Shown here: one piece after another, positions 8,318 to 16,639 of the stretch
Position numbering within the stretch: the first letter of the stretch is position 1
How the letters are laid out: each line of letters starts with the position of its first letter
DNA from: Vibrio sp. STUT-A11
GTDB lineage: Bacteria > Pseudomonadota > Gammaproteobacteria > Enterobacterales > Vibrionaceae
Length of the DNA stretch: 64,000 bases
Reading direction: 5' to 3'
Assembly: GCF_026000435.1 (NCBI RefSeq)
Contig: NZ_AP026763.1
Coordinates: 1,240,001 to 1,304,000, forward strand
The notes under the pieces: generated by a model
The model's database searches: none
Told to the model about the DNA's origin: nothing
The model's input: only the letters and a program-made list of their open reading frames with translations
Translations under genes and position numbers: made by a program

Positions 8318-10942
8318 ATGAGCGATTTAGCTAAAGAGATCACGCCCGTAAACATTGAAGACGAGCTTCGAGGTTCATATCTAGACTACGCGATGTCAGT
8401 AATCGTGGGTCGTGCTCTTCCAGATGTGCGTGATGGCCTAAAACCAGTACACCGCCGCGTTTTGTTCGCGATGAACGTACTAGGCAACGATTGGAACAAA
8501 CCATATAAAAAATCAGCCCGTGTTGTCGGCGACGTTATCGGTAAATATCACCCACACGGTGATAGCGCTGTGTACGATACAATCGTACGTATGGCTCAGC
8601 CGTTCTCACTTCGTTATATGTTGGTTGACGGCCAAGGTAACTTTGGCTCGATCGATGGCGACTCTGCTGCGGCAATGCGTTATACCGAAGTTCGTATGGC
8701 AAAAATTGCCCACGAACTTTTGGCTGATCTAGATAAAGAGACCGTAGACTACGTACCGAACTACGATGGTACGGAGCAGATTCCAGCGGTTCTTCCAACC
8801 AAGATTCCGAACCTGCTGGTCAACGGTGCTTCTGGTATCGCGGTAGGTATGGCAACCAACATCCCGCCACACAACCTTGGCGAAGTGATCGATGGCTGCC
8901 TTGCATACATCAATAATGAAGCAATCACTATTGATGAACTAATGGATTACATCCCTGGTCCAGATTTCCCGACGGCAGCACTAATCAGCGGCCGTAAAGG
9001 CATTGTAGACGCGTACAAAACAGGTCGCGGTAAGATCTACATGCGTTCAAAAGCGGAAATCGAAACAGAGAAGAACGGCAAAGAAACCATCGTCGTTACT
9101 GAAATTCCTTACCAAGTAAACAAAGCTCGTTTGATCGAGAAGATTGCTGAGCTGGTTAAAGATAAGAAAGTTGAAGGCATCAGTGCGCTACGTGACGAAT
9201 CTGACAAAGATGGTATGCGTATCGTTATTGAATGTAAGCGTGATGCAGTAGGCGAAGTGGTTCTTAACAACCTGTACGCACAGACTCAGCTGCAAACGAC
9301 TTTCGGTATCAACATGGTCGCGCTTAATAACGGTCAGCCACAGCTATTCAACCTGAAAGATATGTTGAAGTGCTTCGTGGATCACCGTCGTGAAGTGGTT
9401 ACTCGTCGTACTATTTTCGAATTACGTAAAGCTCGTGAGCGTGCCCACATCCTCGAAGGTTTGGCGCTTGCACTAGCGAACATCGATGAAATCATCGACC
9501 TAATTCGTAAAGCGCCAACGCCAGCAGAAGCGAAAGCAGGTCTTATCGCTCGTGGTTGGGATCTAGGTAACGTAGCGGCAATGCTTGAACGTGCTGGTAC
9601 TGACGCCGCTCGCCCTGAGTGGCTAGAGCCGCAATACGGTATCCGTGACGGCCAGTACTTCCTGACAGAGCAACAAGCGCAAGCCATTCTAGACCTACGT
9701 CTACACAAACTGACTGGTCTTGAGCACGAGAAGATTCTGGCTGAATACAAAGAGCTTCTAGACGAAATCGCTGAGTTAATGCACATTCTTGCAAGCACTG
9801 AGCGTTTGATGGAAGTGATTCGTGAAGAACTAGAAGCGGTTCGTGACGGCTTTGGCGATGCACGCCGTACTGAAATCACTGCAGCGAGCCATGACATTGA
9901 CATGGAAGAGCTGATTGCACGTGAAGACGTAGTGGTCACTCTGTCTCACGGCGGTTACGTTAAGTACCAAATCCTGAGCGATTACGAATCACAACGTCGT
10001 GGTGGTAAAGGCAGAAGTGCAACTAAGATGAAAGACGAAGACCATATTGAGCGTCTTCTCGTGGCAAATACTCACGACAACATCCTGTGTTTCTCCACTC
10101 GTGGTAAAACTTACCGCTTGAAAGTTTACCAACTGCCGCTTGCGAGCCGTACTGCTCGTGGTAAGCCTATCGTTAACATTCTTCCTCTGGAAGATGGTGA
10201 ACGTATCACGGCGATCCTGCGAGTAGATGAGTTCTCTGAAGATAAGTTCATCTTTATGGCGACAGGTGACGGTACGGTTAAGAAGACACCGTTGAACCAA
10301 TTTGCCAACGTTCGTGCAAACGGTCTAATCGCAGTGAACCTACGTGATGACGATTCGCTAATCGGTGTTGATATCACCAATGGTGACAGCGACATCATGC
10401 TGTTCTCTAAAGCAGGTAAAGTCGTTCGCTTCAGCGAAGATAAAGTACGTGCTATGGGTCGTACCGCTGCTGGTGTTCGTGGTATGAAGTTGGGTGAAGA
10501 TGACCAAGTTGTGTCTCTGATTGTTCCTTCAAACGAAGGCGATATCCTGACAGTGACCGAAAATGGCTATGGTAAACGTACCGAGCTTGCCGAGTACCCA
10601 ACCAAGGGTCGTGCAACTCAAGGTGTCGTCTCTATCAAAGTATCTGAGCGTAACGGTCCAGTTGTTGGCGCAGTGCAAGTCGAAGAAGGTGATGAGATGA
10701 TGATGATCACCGACGCTGGTACTCTGGTTCGTACACGTGTTGCAGAAGTTAGCCAAGTTGGTCGTAATACTCAGGGTGTTACCTTAATTCGTACGGCTGA
10801 AGATGAGTCAGTAGTAGGCTTGCAACGCATTGATGAAATTGAAGAGGCCGATTTACCTGAAGGTGAAGAAAGCGAAGCGATTGAATCAAACGCAGAGCAG
10901 CAAGATCCTGAATCACCTCCTACGGAAGACAGTGAAGATTAA
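8318..10942 (+). CDS. gyrA: DNA gyrase subunit A
   Basis: An 874-residue GyrA, the DNA-cleaving subunit of the A2B2 gyrase that introduces negative supercoils. The catalytic tyrosine is Y122 (AAMRYTE). The quinolone-resistance region keeps the sensitive residues S83 and D87 (HPHGDSAVYD). The C-terminal beta-pinwheel carries the GyrA box QRRGGKG (about residues 560-566) needed for wrapping, followed by an acidic tail (EEADLPEGEESEAIE), which in E. coli tunes wrapping. The ATG overlaps the stop of a three-codon AUG frame (8310-8321). A terminator follows directly. Confidence 0.99.
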   Translation: MSDLAKEITPVNIEDELRGSYLDYAMSVIVGRALPDVRDGLKPVHRRVLFAMNVLGNDWNKPYKKSARVVGDVIGKYHPHGDSAVYDTIVRMAQPFSLRYMLVDGQGNFGSIDGDSAAAMRYTEVRMAKIAHELLADLDKETVDYVPNYDGTEQIPAVLPTKIPNLLVNGASGIAVGMATNIPPHNLGEVIDGCLAYINNEAITIDELMDYIPGPDFPTAALISGRKGIVDAYKTGRGKIYMRSKAEIETEKNGKETIVVTEIPYQVNKARLIEKIAELVKDKKVEGISALRDESDKDGMRIVIECKRDAVGEVVLNNLYAQTQLQTTFGINMVALNNGQPQLFNLKDMLKCFVDHRREVVTRRTIFELRKARERAHILEGLALALANIDEIIDLIRKAPTPAEAKAGLIARGWDLGNVAAMLERAGTDAARPEWLEPQYGIRDGQYFLTEQQAQAILDLRLHKLTGLEHEKILAEYKELLDEIAELMHILASTERLMEVIREELEAVRDGFGDARRTEITAASHDIDMEELIAREDVVVTLSHGGYVKYQILSDYESQRRGGKGRSATKMKDEDHIERLLVANTHDNILCFSTRGKTYRLKVYQLPLASRTARGKPIVNILPLEDGERITAILRVDEFSEDKFIFMATGDGTVKKTPLNQFANVRANGLIAVNLRDDDSLIGVDITNGDSDIMLFSKAGKVVRFSEDKVRAMGRTAAGVRGMKLGEDDQVVSLIVPSNEGDILTVTENGYGKRTELAEYPTKGRATQGVVSIKVSERNGPVVGAVQVEEGDEMMMITDAGTLVRTRVAEVSQVGRNTQGVTLIRTAEDESVVGLQRIDEIEEADLPEGEESEAIESNAEQQDPESPPTEDSED

Positions 10943-10968
10943 TCTTTAAATCTACACCTCTTATAATT

Positions 10969-10996
10969 AAAAGCCGAGCGTTATGCTCGGCTTTTT
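10969..10996 (+). terminator. gyrA terminator
   Basis: AAGCCGAGC, loop GTTAT, GCTCGGCTT, then TTTT: a classic intrinsic terminator 27 nt after the gyrA stop. Confidence 0.92.
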
Positions 10997-11615
10997 AGTG
11001 CCTGCTTTTTGATACAGTAAATATACTGATCTTATTAGTATCAACTTATATGAATATAGTTGGTCTTAATGAGTGATAAATAGAGTTACCGTTTATTATT
11101 TAGCTACTTTTATATTTATCAATATCTGAGGTTTTAATTTAAATCCTCGTACGTATGCGGGACTTATTAACTTTGATTTCATCTCATATATAAAGGCGTT
11201 TGTATAGAGCAGGTATTCATTTTGTTAAAATTGTTGCATATTTTATGGTTGCTTTTATATCCAAATAACCTCGAAATACTGGGTTCGGTGAGAATGAAGC
11301 TATGCTCAGGTGTGGCAAGGCCTCATTATGATAATTGCAAGTTTCGTATGCATGAGTGTGGATGAGCTGCGGCGGAATTAGCCTACGTCGAAGAACATAA
11401 TATGTCGGTGTTTGATTTAACCTTTAATCATTGGTAATAATAAAGACAAGTCAAATTAGTGTGAGTTATGTGACTGTAATTCCATAATTTAAAACAAACT
11501 GTGAAAATAACAAGCAGAGTGTTATTCTTTCTTGAGATTCCTGAACGAACCAGCACATATTTAAAATTAGAACTTTAAGTTGGGTACGTAATAAAAGATG
11601 TAAGTAGGTATACCA
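10997..11615. other. Long AT-rich intergenic region
   Basis: About 620 nt with no supported gene in any frame. The only structure I noticed is a TTGATAC/GTATCAA stem (11009-11044) enclosing a small AGTA/TACT hairpin just after the gyrA terminator, weak because it is all A/T-rich. The end of the region must hold the promoter of the small gene at 11616. Confidence 0.4.
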
Positions 11616-11792
11616 GTGGATTCAGTTATATCGCAGTTAAGAAAGGACTTTTATGCGCATATTCGCGCTTTTCAGGCACCAAAGTTACCACAAGTTACTT
11701 CGACACTTGCCGTTTTGACCGACGAGGAAATTCAAGAACTCGAAACAGTATGGATAGAGTTTGCCGTATGGAAGCGTCGTCAGGCACATTAA
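11616..11792 (+). CDS. Small conserved-looking protein, 58 aa, unknown function
   Basis: A GTG-started frame of 58 codons, preceded by an in-frame stop 15 nt upstream and by a weak AGTAGG ribosome site. The product is amphipathic, without a signal or membrane segment: an N-terminal helix (SQLRKDFYAHIRAFQ), a proline/threonine linker, then an acidic-to-basic helix (LTDEEIQELETVWIEFAVWKRR). It is followed 28 nt later by a strong terminator, which supports it being an expressed unit. I do not recognise the family. Confidence 0.6.
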   Translation: MDSVISQLRKDFYAHIRAFQAPKLPQVTSTLAVLTDEEIQELETVWIEFAVWKRRQAH

Positions 11793-11820
11793 GCCTCTTC
11801 TTTTTAAACCAGAATTTATC

Positions 11821-11850
11821 AACCCCAGACAAACTTTGTCTGGGGTTTTT
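11821..11850 (+). terminator. Terminator after the 58-aa gene
   Basis: CCCCAGACA and TGTCTGGGG form a perfect 9-bp stem with a 4-nt loop, followed by a run of T residues. It isolates the small gene from the Zur-controlled ribA downstream. Confidence 0.92.
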
Positions 11851-11865
11851 TATTGTAGTTTTACA

Positions 11866-11888
11866 GAAATGTTATATTATAACACTTC
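11866..11888. promoter_or_regulatory. Zur box upstream of ribA
   Basis: A 23-bp dyad: left arm GAAATGTTATA, central T, right arm TATAACACTTC. The arms are reverse complements at 10 of 11 positions, and the site departs from the gammaproteobacterial Zur consensus I know (GAAATGTTATA-N-TATAACATTTC) at one base. It lies about 125 bp before the ribA start, after a terminator, so it should control this gene alone. Prediction: repressed when zinc is plentiful. Confidence 0.88.
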
Positions 11889-12011
11889 GTCAGCGTGGCA
11901 GAGGGAAACCATTGCCCTGTATAGCTGAGAGGAAAAGATCTAAGATATAGTGATCTATGCATTGAAAAATGTGGTATCAATCCCCATAGTTGAAGAGCAT
12001 GAGTTCATCCC

Positions 12012-12659
12012 ATGAATGTAATAACGAAAGTGCATCAAGAATTAAATCGAGTGAGTGTAGATATGGCTGAAGTACGTGCCAGAGTAGATTTTAAAGTCGG
12101 GGCTAAAAGTGATATTGATGCTGAAATCCTGTCTTTCCGTGGTTTGAAGACGGATAAAGAGCATGTGGCAGTTATCTTTAATCAAGCAGACCAAGTTCAA
12201 GAAACGCCATTAGTGCGTATGCATTCTGAGTGTCTGACCGGCGATGTTTTTCACTCTTCTCGTTGTGACTGTGGTGAGCAGTTAGAAGAGACGATACAGA
12301 TCATGGGAGAGTCTGGCGGCATTATTCTTTATCTGCGTCAAGAAGGGCGCGGTATTGGTCTATATAACAAGATTGATGCGTACCGACTACAAAGCCAGGG
12401 TATGAACACCTATGAGGCGAATAATCACCTAGGCTTTGATGACGATCTGCGCGATTTCACTGAAGCTGCTCAAATGTTACAAGCTTTAGATGTTAATAAG
12501 ATCCGCTTAGTAACGAATAACCCTAAAAAAATCCGTGAATTAGCTGAATACGGTATCGAAATCGTTGAAGTGGTTAACACTTCTGCTCACATCAAAGATG
12601 GTAACGAAAACTATCTCAAAGCTAAAGTCTCTCACGGTAAACACAACCTGAAAGTTTAG
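12012..12659 (+). CDS. ribA: GTP cyclohydrolase II, Zur-controlled copy
   Basis: A 215-residue RibA, which opens GTP to the first pyrimidine intermediate of riboflavin synthesis. The zinc ligands are all present (C74 in SECLTGD, C85 and C87 in RCDCGEQL), as are RQEGRGIGL (109-117) and the LVTNNPKK motif near the C-terminus, so it should be active. It is monocistronic and lacks the N-terminal RibB domain of the fused RibBA proteins. No FMN riboswitch is visible; instead a Zur box lies upstream. A paralogue role under zinc starvation is an inference, because I cannot see the rest of the genome. Confidence 0.93.
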   Translation: MNVITKVHQELNRVSVDMAEVRARVDFKVGAKSDIDAEILSFRGLKTDKEHVAVIFNQADQVQETPLVRMHSECLTGDVFHSSRCDCGEQLEETIQIMGESGGIILYLRQEGRGIGLYNKIDAYRLQSQGMNTYEANNHLGFDDDLRDFTEAAQMLQALDVNKIRLVTNNPKKIRELAEYGIEIVEVVNTSAHIKDGNENYLKAKVSHGKHNLKV

Positions 12660-12777
12660 CCGCAATAATAGAATGATTAGTTAATACTTGTTAAAAGCCT
12701 CACATTGATGAGGCTTTTTTTGCACCTTAAGTTGCAAAAAAATTGTAAATTTGTATTATCTCGTGACTAAAAGTGCA

Positions 12778-12796
12778 AATAAGAATAATTAGCACT
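12778..12796. promoter_or_regulatory. Fur-like box upstream of imelysin operon
   Basis: AATAAGAATAATTAGCACT matches 13 of 16 defined positions of the 19-bp Fur consensus (AATGANAATNATTNTCATT). It lies about 40 bp before the imelysin start. The orthologous V. cholerae gene is, as I recall, Fur-regulated. Confidence 0.65.
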
Positions 12797-12834
12797 TAGA
12801 ATACAAAACAATTTGCTCAACAAGGATGCTTCTC

Positions 12835-14097
12835 ATGAATGCAAAAACAGTATTAGTTCAAGCTATTGCTGCTTCACTTTTTATTTCCAGTGGTACTGCC
12901 GTTGCTGCTCAAGTAACCAAGCAAGACGTTGTCGAACATTATGCAGATGTTGCACATGCGGTATTCTCAGACTCATTAACAACGGCTAAAACGTTAGACG
13001 TTAAAATCGATGAGTTCCTAAAAGCCCCTTCAGCTAAAAAGCTAGAAGACGTGAAACAAGCATGGCTTGACTCTCGCGTTCCATATCAACAATCTGAAGT
13101 ATTCCGCTTTGGTAACGCGATCGTCGATGATTGGGAAGGTCAGCTTAACGCATGGCCGCTGGACGAAGGCCTGATCGACTACGTAGCCGCAGATTACCAG
13201 TATGAACTTGGTAACGAAGGCGCTGCGGCAAACATCGTGGCGAACACCAGTCTGACTATTGGTGCTACCAAACTAGACGTATCAAAAATCACACCTGAAC
13301 TGATTGCTGATCTAAATGAAGTGGGTGGTTCTGAAGCGAACGTCGCTTCAGGTTATCACGCGATTGAATTCCTACTTTGGGGCCAAGATCTAAATGGTAC
13401 AAATGCAGGAGCTGGTCAACGTGCTTACACTGATTTTGTAGTGGGCTCTGACTGTACTAATGGCCACTGTGACCGTCGTGGCGAATACCTCAAAGCCGCT
13501 GCCGAGCTGTTAGTTCAAGATCTTGAATGGATGGAGAAACAGTGGTCAGCGGACGCGAAAGATAATTACCGTCAGGAACTGCTTGCAGATTCAGCAGACA
13601 ATGGTCTTCGTAAGATGATGTTTGGTATGGGATCGTTATCTCTTGGTGAGTTGGCTGGTGAGCGTATGAAAGTAGCGTTAGAAGCGAACTCAACAGAAGA
13701 CGAGCACGATTGTTTCTCAGATAACACACACAACTCTCACTACTACAACGAACAGGGTATCTATAACGTGTACATGGGGCTGTATAAGCGCCAGGACGGT
13801 ACGTTATTGACTGGACCAAGTATTGCAGACCTTGTTACACAACAAGATGAGCAAGCCGCGAAAGAGATTCAGAAGCAATTTGATGATACTCGTAGTCAAG
13901 TGGGTGAGTTGGTTACTTCAGCAGAGAAGAATAACCAACATTTCGATCAGTTGATTGCTGTCGATAACGTTCAAGGCAATGCGTTAGTGAATGAAACTAT
14001 TATGTCATTAGTGGCACAAACAGGTGCAATTGAACGTGCTGCAAGCATTATTGGCATTGATAGCCTGAGTCCAGATACTGCCGATCACGAGTTCTAA
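12835..14097 (+). CDS. Imelysin-family (IrpA-like) periplasmic protein
   Basis: A 420-residue imelysin/M75-family protein with a Sec signal peptide (hydrophobic core then SGTAVAA). The family motif GxHxxE is intact (GYHAIEFLLWG, near residue 173), which in the EfeO/IrpA group points to metal handling rather than proteolysis. I chose ATG 12835 because AAGGA is 8 nt upstream; an earlier ATG at 12826 overlaps that site. It leads a four-gene cluster with dihaem oxidoreductase, second imelysin and DUF1513, a combination linked to iron uptake, and has a Fur-like box upstream. Confidence 0.9.
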   Translation: MNAKTVLVQAIAASLFISSGTAVAAQVTKQDVVEHYADVAHAVFSDSLTTAKTLDVKIDEFLKAPSAKKLEDVKQAWLDSRVPYQQSEVFRFGNAIVDDWEGQLNAWPLDEGLIDYVAADYQYELGNEGAAANIVANTSLTIGATKLDVSKITPELIADLNEVGGSEANVASGYHAIEFLLWGQDLNGTNAGAGQRAYTDFVVGSDCTNGHCDRRGEYLKAAAELLVQDLEWMEKQWSADAKDNYRQELLADSADNGLRKMMFGMGSLSLGELAGERMKVALEANSTEDEHDCFSDNTHNSHYYNEQGIYNVYMGLYKRQDGTLLTGPSIADLVTQQDEQAAKEIQKQFDDTRSQVGELVTSAEKNNQHFDQLIAVDNVQGNALVNETIMSLVAQTGAIERAASIIGIDSLSPDTADHEF

Positions 14098-14120
14098 GAA
14101 AAACTATAATAAATAATCAA

Positions 14121-14147
14121 GGGCTCAACTAATAGGTTGAGCCCTTT
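14121..14147 (+). terminator. Terminator/attenuator after first imelysin gene
   Basis: GGGCTCAAC and GTTGAGCCC form a perfect 9-bp stem followed by TTTG. The weak T-run suggests partial termination, letting some transcription into the downstream genes. Confidence 0.7.
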
Positions 14148-14190
14148 GCTGTTTGAGCTCGCTGTTATCAATTTACTTAAGAGCAATGAT

Positions 14191-15591
14191 ATGAAGCCAT
14201 CACCCCTTAATTACTTTCACTTAGCGCTATTCTTTACTGCTGCACTTTCTACTTCTGTTTCCGCTTATGAGGTTCGTTCGGGCGGAAAAACCAGTGTTAA
14301 AAAAGACGGCGCGAACGCCTATTCGCTTCCCGCGGCAAACTTACCCATGAGTAAACGACTGGATTTTAGTGTCGGGAATAGCTTTTTTAGAAACCCTTGG
14401 GTGCAAGCACCAGCGACGACGGATGCACGAGATGGACTTGGCCCACTATTTAATACCAACGGTTGTCAAAACTGTCATATTAAAGATGGTCGCGGTCATC
14501 CGCCGGAAGAAGGGGATATTCACGCCGTTTCAATGTTAGTGCGTTTGAGCATCCCTGCGATGACAGCAGAGCAAAAAAAAGCCTACATCATTGATGGTGG
14601 CATTCCTGAGCCAACTTATGGTGGTCAGCTTCAAGATTTTGCCCTCCAGGACCAAATTCCAGAAGGTAAAATATCGATCACGTATAGCGATGTTCCGGTG
14701 CAATTTAATGACGGCACAACGGTGACACTAAGAAAACCAACCCTAAAAATCACCAACTTGGGATATGGTGAGATGCACCCGGATACCCAGTTTTCGGCGC
14801 GTGTCGCACCACCTATGATTGGCTTGGGTCTATTGGAAAGCATTCCTGACGAGACTCTACTTGCCTGGGCGGATGAAAACGACAACGACAAAGATGGTAT
14901 TTCCGGGAAAGTAAACAAAGTTTGGGATATCGAAAGAGGGGACTTCGCACTAGGTCGCTTCGGCTGGAAAGCGGGTCAGCCAACATTGATGCAACAGAAC
15001 GCAGCCGCCTTTAATGGTGATGTCGGCCTCACAAGTCATTTGTTCCCGAACGAAAACTGTACATCAAAACAAACCATTTGTGATGAGTTACCAAATGGTG
15101 GTGAACCAGAAGTTAGCCAGAATATTCTCGATTTCGTAGAGTTTTATAGTCAGCACTTAGCCGTTCCAATTCGTCGTAATGTAGAAGACCCGCAAGTGCA
15201 ACTAGGTCAGAAAATCTTTGCCTCAGCAGGTTGTGAAAGCTGCCATAAAACAAACGTTAAAACCGCCAAGCGAACTGACTTACCGGCGCTTTCAGAACAG
15301 AAAATTCACCCATATACCGACTTATTGCTACACGATATGGGGGAGGGATTGGCAGATCACCGACCTGAATATCTGGCGAACGGTCGCGAATGGCGTACCC
15401 CACCTCTTTGGGGACTTGGTTATACCGAAGAAGTCAACGGACACACCTACTATTTGCACGATGGTCGAGCACGCAATGTGATGGAAGCGGTACTTTGGCA
15501 TGGTGGTGAAGCAGAGGCTGCAAAGCAGAATGTACTGGCTTTAAGTAAGCGCGAGCGCGATGCGCTGGTGGCTTTCCTGGGCTCGTTATAA
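14191..15591 (+). CDS. Dihaem c-type oxidoreductase (DHOR family)
   Basis: A 466-residue exported protein with two CxxCH haem-binding motifs (CQNCH near residue 93, CESCH near residue 347), typical of the COG3488 family often labelled thiol oxidoreductase. A signal peptide precedes SAYEVRSGG. I chose ATG 14191 (AAGAG about 8 nt upstream); an upstream TTG would put the start inside the terminator hairpin. Between two imelysin genes it is best read as the redox partner of a periplasmic iron-acquisition system, as in EfeUOB-like clusters; the actual substrate is unknown. Confidence 0.88.
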   Translation: MKPSPLNYFHLALFFTAALSTSVSAYEVRSGGKTSVKKDGANAYSLPAANLPMSKRLDFSVGNSFFRNPWVQAPATTDARDGLGPLFNTNGCQNCHIKDGRGHPPEEGDIHAVSMLVRLSIPAMTAEQKKAYIIDGGIPEPTYGGQLQDFALQDQIPEGKISITYSDVPVQFNDGTTVTLRKPTLKITNLGYGEMHPDTQFSARVAPPMIGLGLLESIPDETLLAWADENDNDKDGISGKVNKVWDIERGDFALGRFGWKAGQPTLMQQNAAAFNGDVGLTSHLFPNENCTSKQTICDELPNGGEPEVSQNILDFVEFYSQHLAVPIRRNVEDPQVQLGQKIFASAGCESCHKTNVKTAKRTDLPALSEQKIHPYTDLLLHDMGEGLADHRPEYLANGREWRTPPLWGLGYTEEVNGHTYYLHDGRARNVMEAVLWHGGEAEAAKQNVLALSKRERDALVAFLGSL

Positions 15592-15601
15592 GGAACCTAT
15601 T

Positions 15602-16639
15602 GTGAATAAAAAACTATTAGTTAGCGCTGTCGTTACTGCGTTAAGTTTGACGGGGTGCCAGTCAACACTGAGTGAAGAAGCCAGTCTGGCAGAGAAAACG
15701 AATCATATTTCACAAAGTGTGTATGAAGTCGAGCATCAATCCGCTTATGCCTTTCTAGTTCAAAGCTCGTCTTTAGAACAAGCTTTCAATGATTTTTGTG
15801 CTTCTGAGGCTAAAGATTCATCTGCTGTTAAACAACAATGGCATGAAACCATGCGTGCCTGGATGGCATTGCAAGGTCAGGAGCGCGGGCCAGCAAGTGC
15901 GTTGGAGCAAAGTTGGAATGTGCAGTTCTGGCCGGATAAAAAGAACACGACCGGACGAAAAATGTCGGCACTTACAAAATCGGATCAGGTTTGGAGTGCA
16001 CAAGAGATATCAACGCAGAGCGTGACGGTACAAGGCTTAGGCGCGCTTGAGTGGTTACTTTATGACAGTGCATCAACGCTGGAAACGAACAGTAATACTT
16101 GTTCCACCGGGGTTTCTATTGCACAAAACCTTAACGCTAAAGCAAAGATGATTGCGGATGCTTGGAGCATGAACCCATGGAAAGCAATGCAAAAAACGCA
16201 GTGGGAGTCGGAATATATTTCGTTACTGTCGAACCAGCTTGAGTACAGCATGAAGAAGTTGAGCCGTCCGATGGCGAAAATTGGCCACCCGAGACCGTAC
16301 TTTTCGGAATCCTGGCGTTCGGGCTCCTCTCTGGCGAATTTGAAAGCGAACGTGCAAAGCATGCAGACATTATATTTCGCCAATGGTCACGGTTTGGATG
16401 CACTGTTACGCGAACAGGACAAATCGTCCCTGGCAGATCGAGTTTCTCGTCAGTTTGCCATGACACTTGATACCTGGCCTGAAGAGCAAAGTTTATTTGC
16501 CGCACTACAAACGGTTGAGGGTTACCGAACTGTTTTGGCACAGTTCAACAAGTTAGAACAATTGAAGTACCTCATTCATGAAGAGGTGGCTATCGAACTC
16601 GGCGTGGTTATAGGATTTAATGCTACCGATGGTGACTGA
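15602..16639 (+). CDS. Second imelysin-family protein, lipoprotein
   Basis: A 345-residue protein starting at GTG 15602 (AAGGA upstream), 10 nt after the oxidoreductase stop. The signal ends in a lipobox (SLTGC, lipidated C19). Imelysin-type helices follow. The usual GxHxxE motif is altered: GLGALEWLLYD keeps the Gly and Glu but has Gly where the His should be. That suggests altered metal binding or a structural/partner role beside the intact first copy. Membrane anchoring, probably outer membrane, fits a complex with the soluble imelysin. Confidence 0.85.
   Translation: MNKKLLVSAVVTALSLTGCQSTLSEEASLAEKTNHISQSVYEVEHQSAYAFLVQSSSLEQAFNDFCASEAKDSSAVKQQWHETMRAWMALQGQERGPASALEQSWNVQFWPDKKNTTGRKMSALTKSDQVWSAQEISTQSVTVQGLGALEWLLYDSASTLETNSNTCSTGVSIAQNLNAKAKMIADAWSMNPWKAMQKTQWESEYISLLSNQLEYSMKKLSRPMAKIGHPRPYFSESWRSGSSLANLKANVQSMQTLYFANGHGLDALLREQDKSSLADRVSRQFAMTLDTWPEEQSLFAALQTVEGYRTVLAQFNKLEQLKYLIHEEVAIELGVVIGFNATDGD

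Noticed and set aside
8390..8590. Quinolone-resistance mutation in gyrA
   Set aside because: S83 and D87 are both the sensitive residues, so there is nothing unusual here.
9382..9939. 185-codon antisense ORF inside gyrA
   Set aside because: Serine/arginine-rich product is the reverse reading of highly conserved gyrA codons; a typical shadow frame.
11750..11950. 66-codon ORF after the 58-aa gene
   Set aside because: It overlaps the end of the small gene, runs through its terminator and across the Zur box; no ribosome site.
11850..12011. FMN riboswitch before ribA
   Set aside because: The region has no RFN-type conserved hairpin set; the clear element is the Zur dyad.
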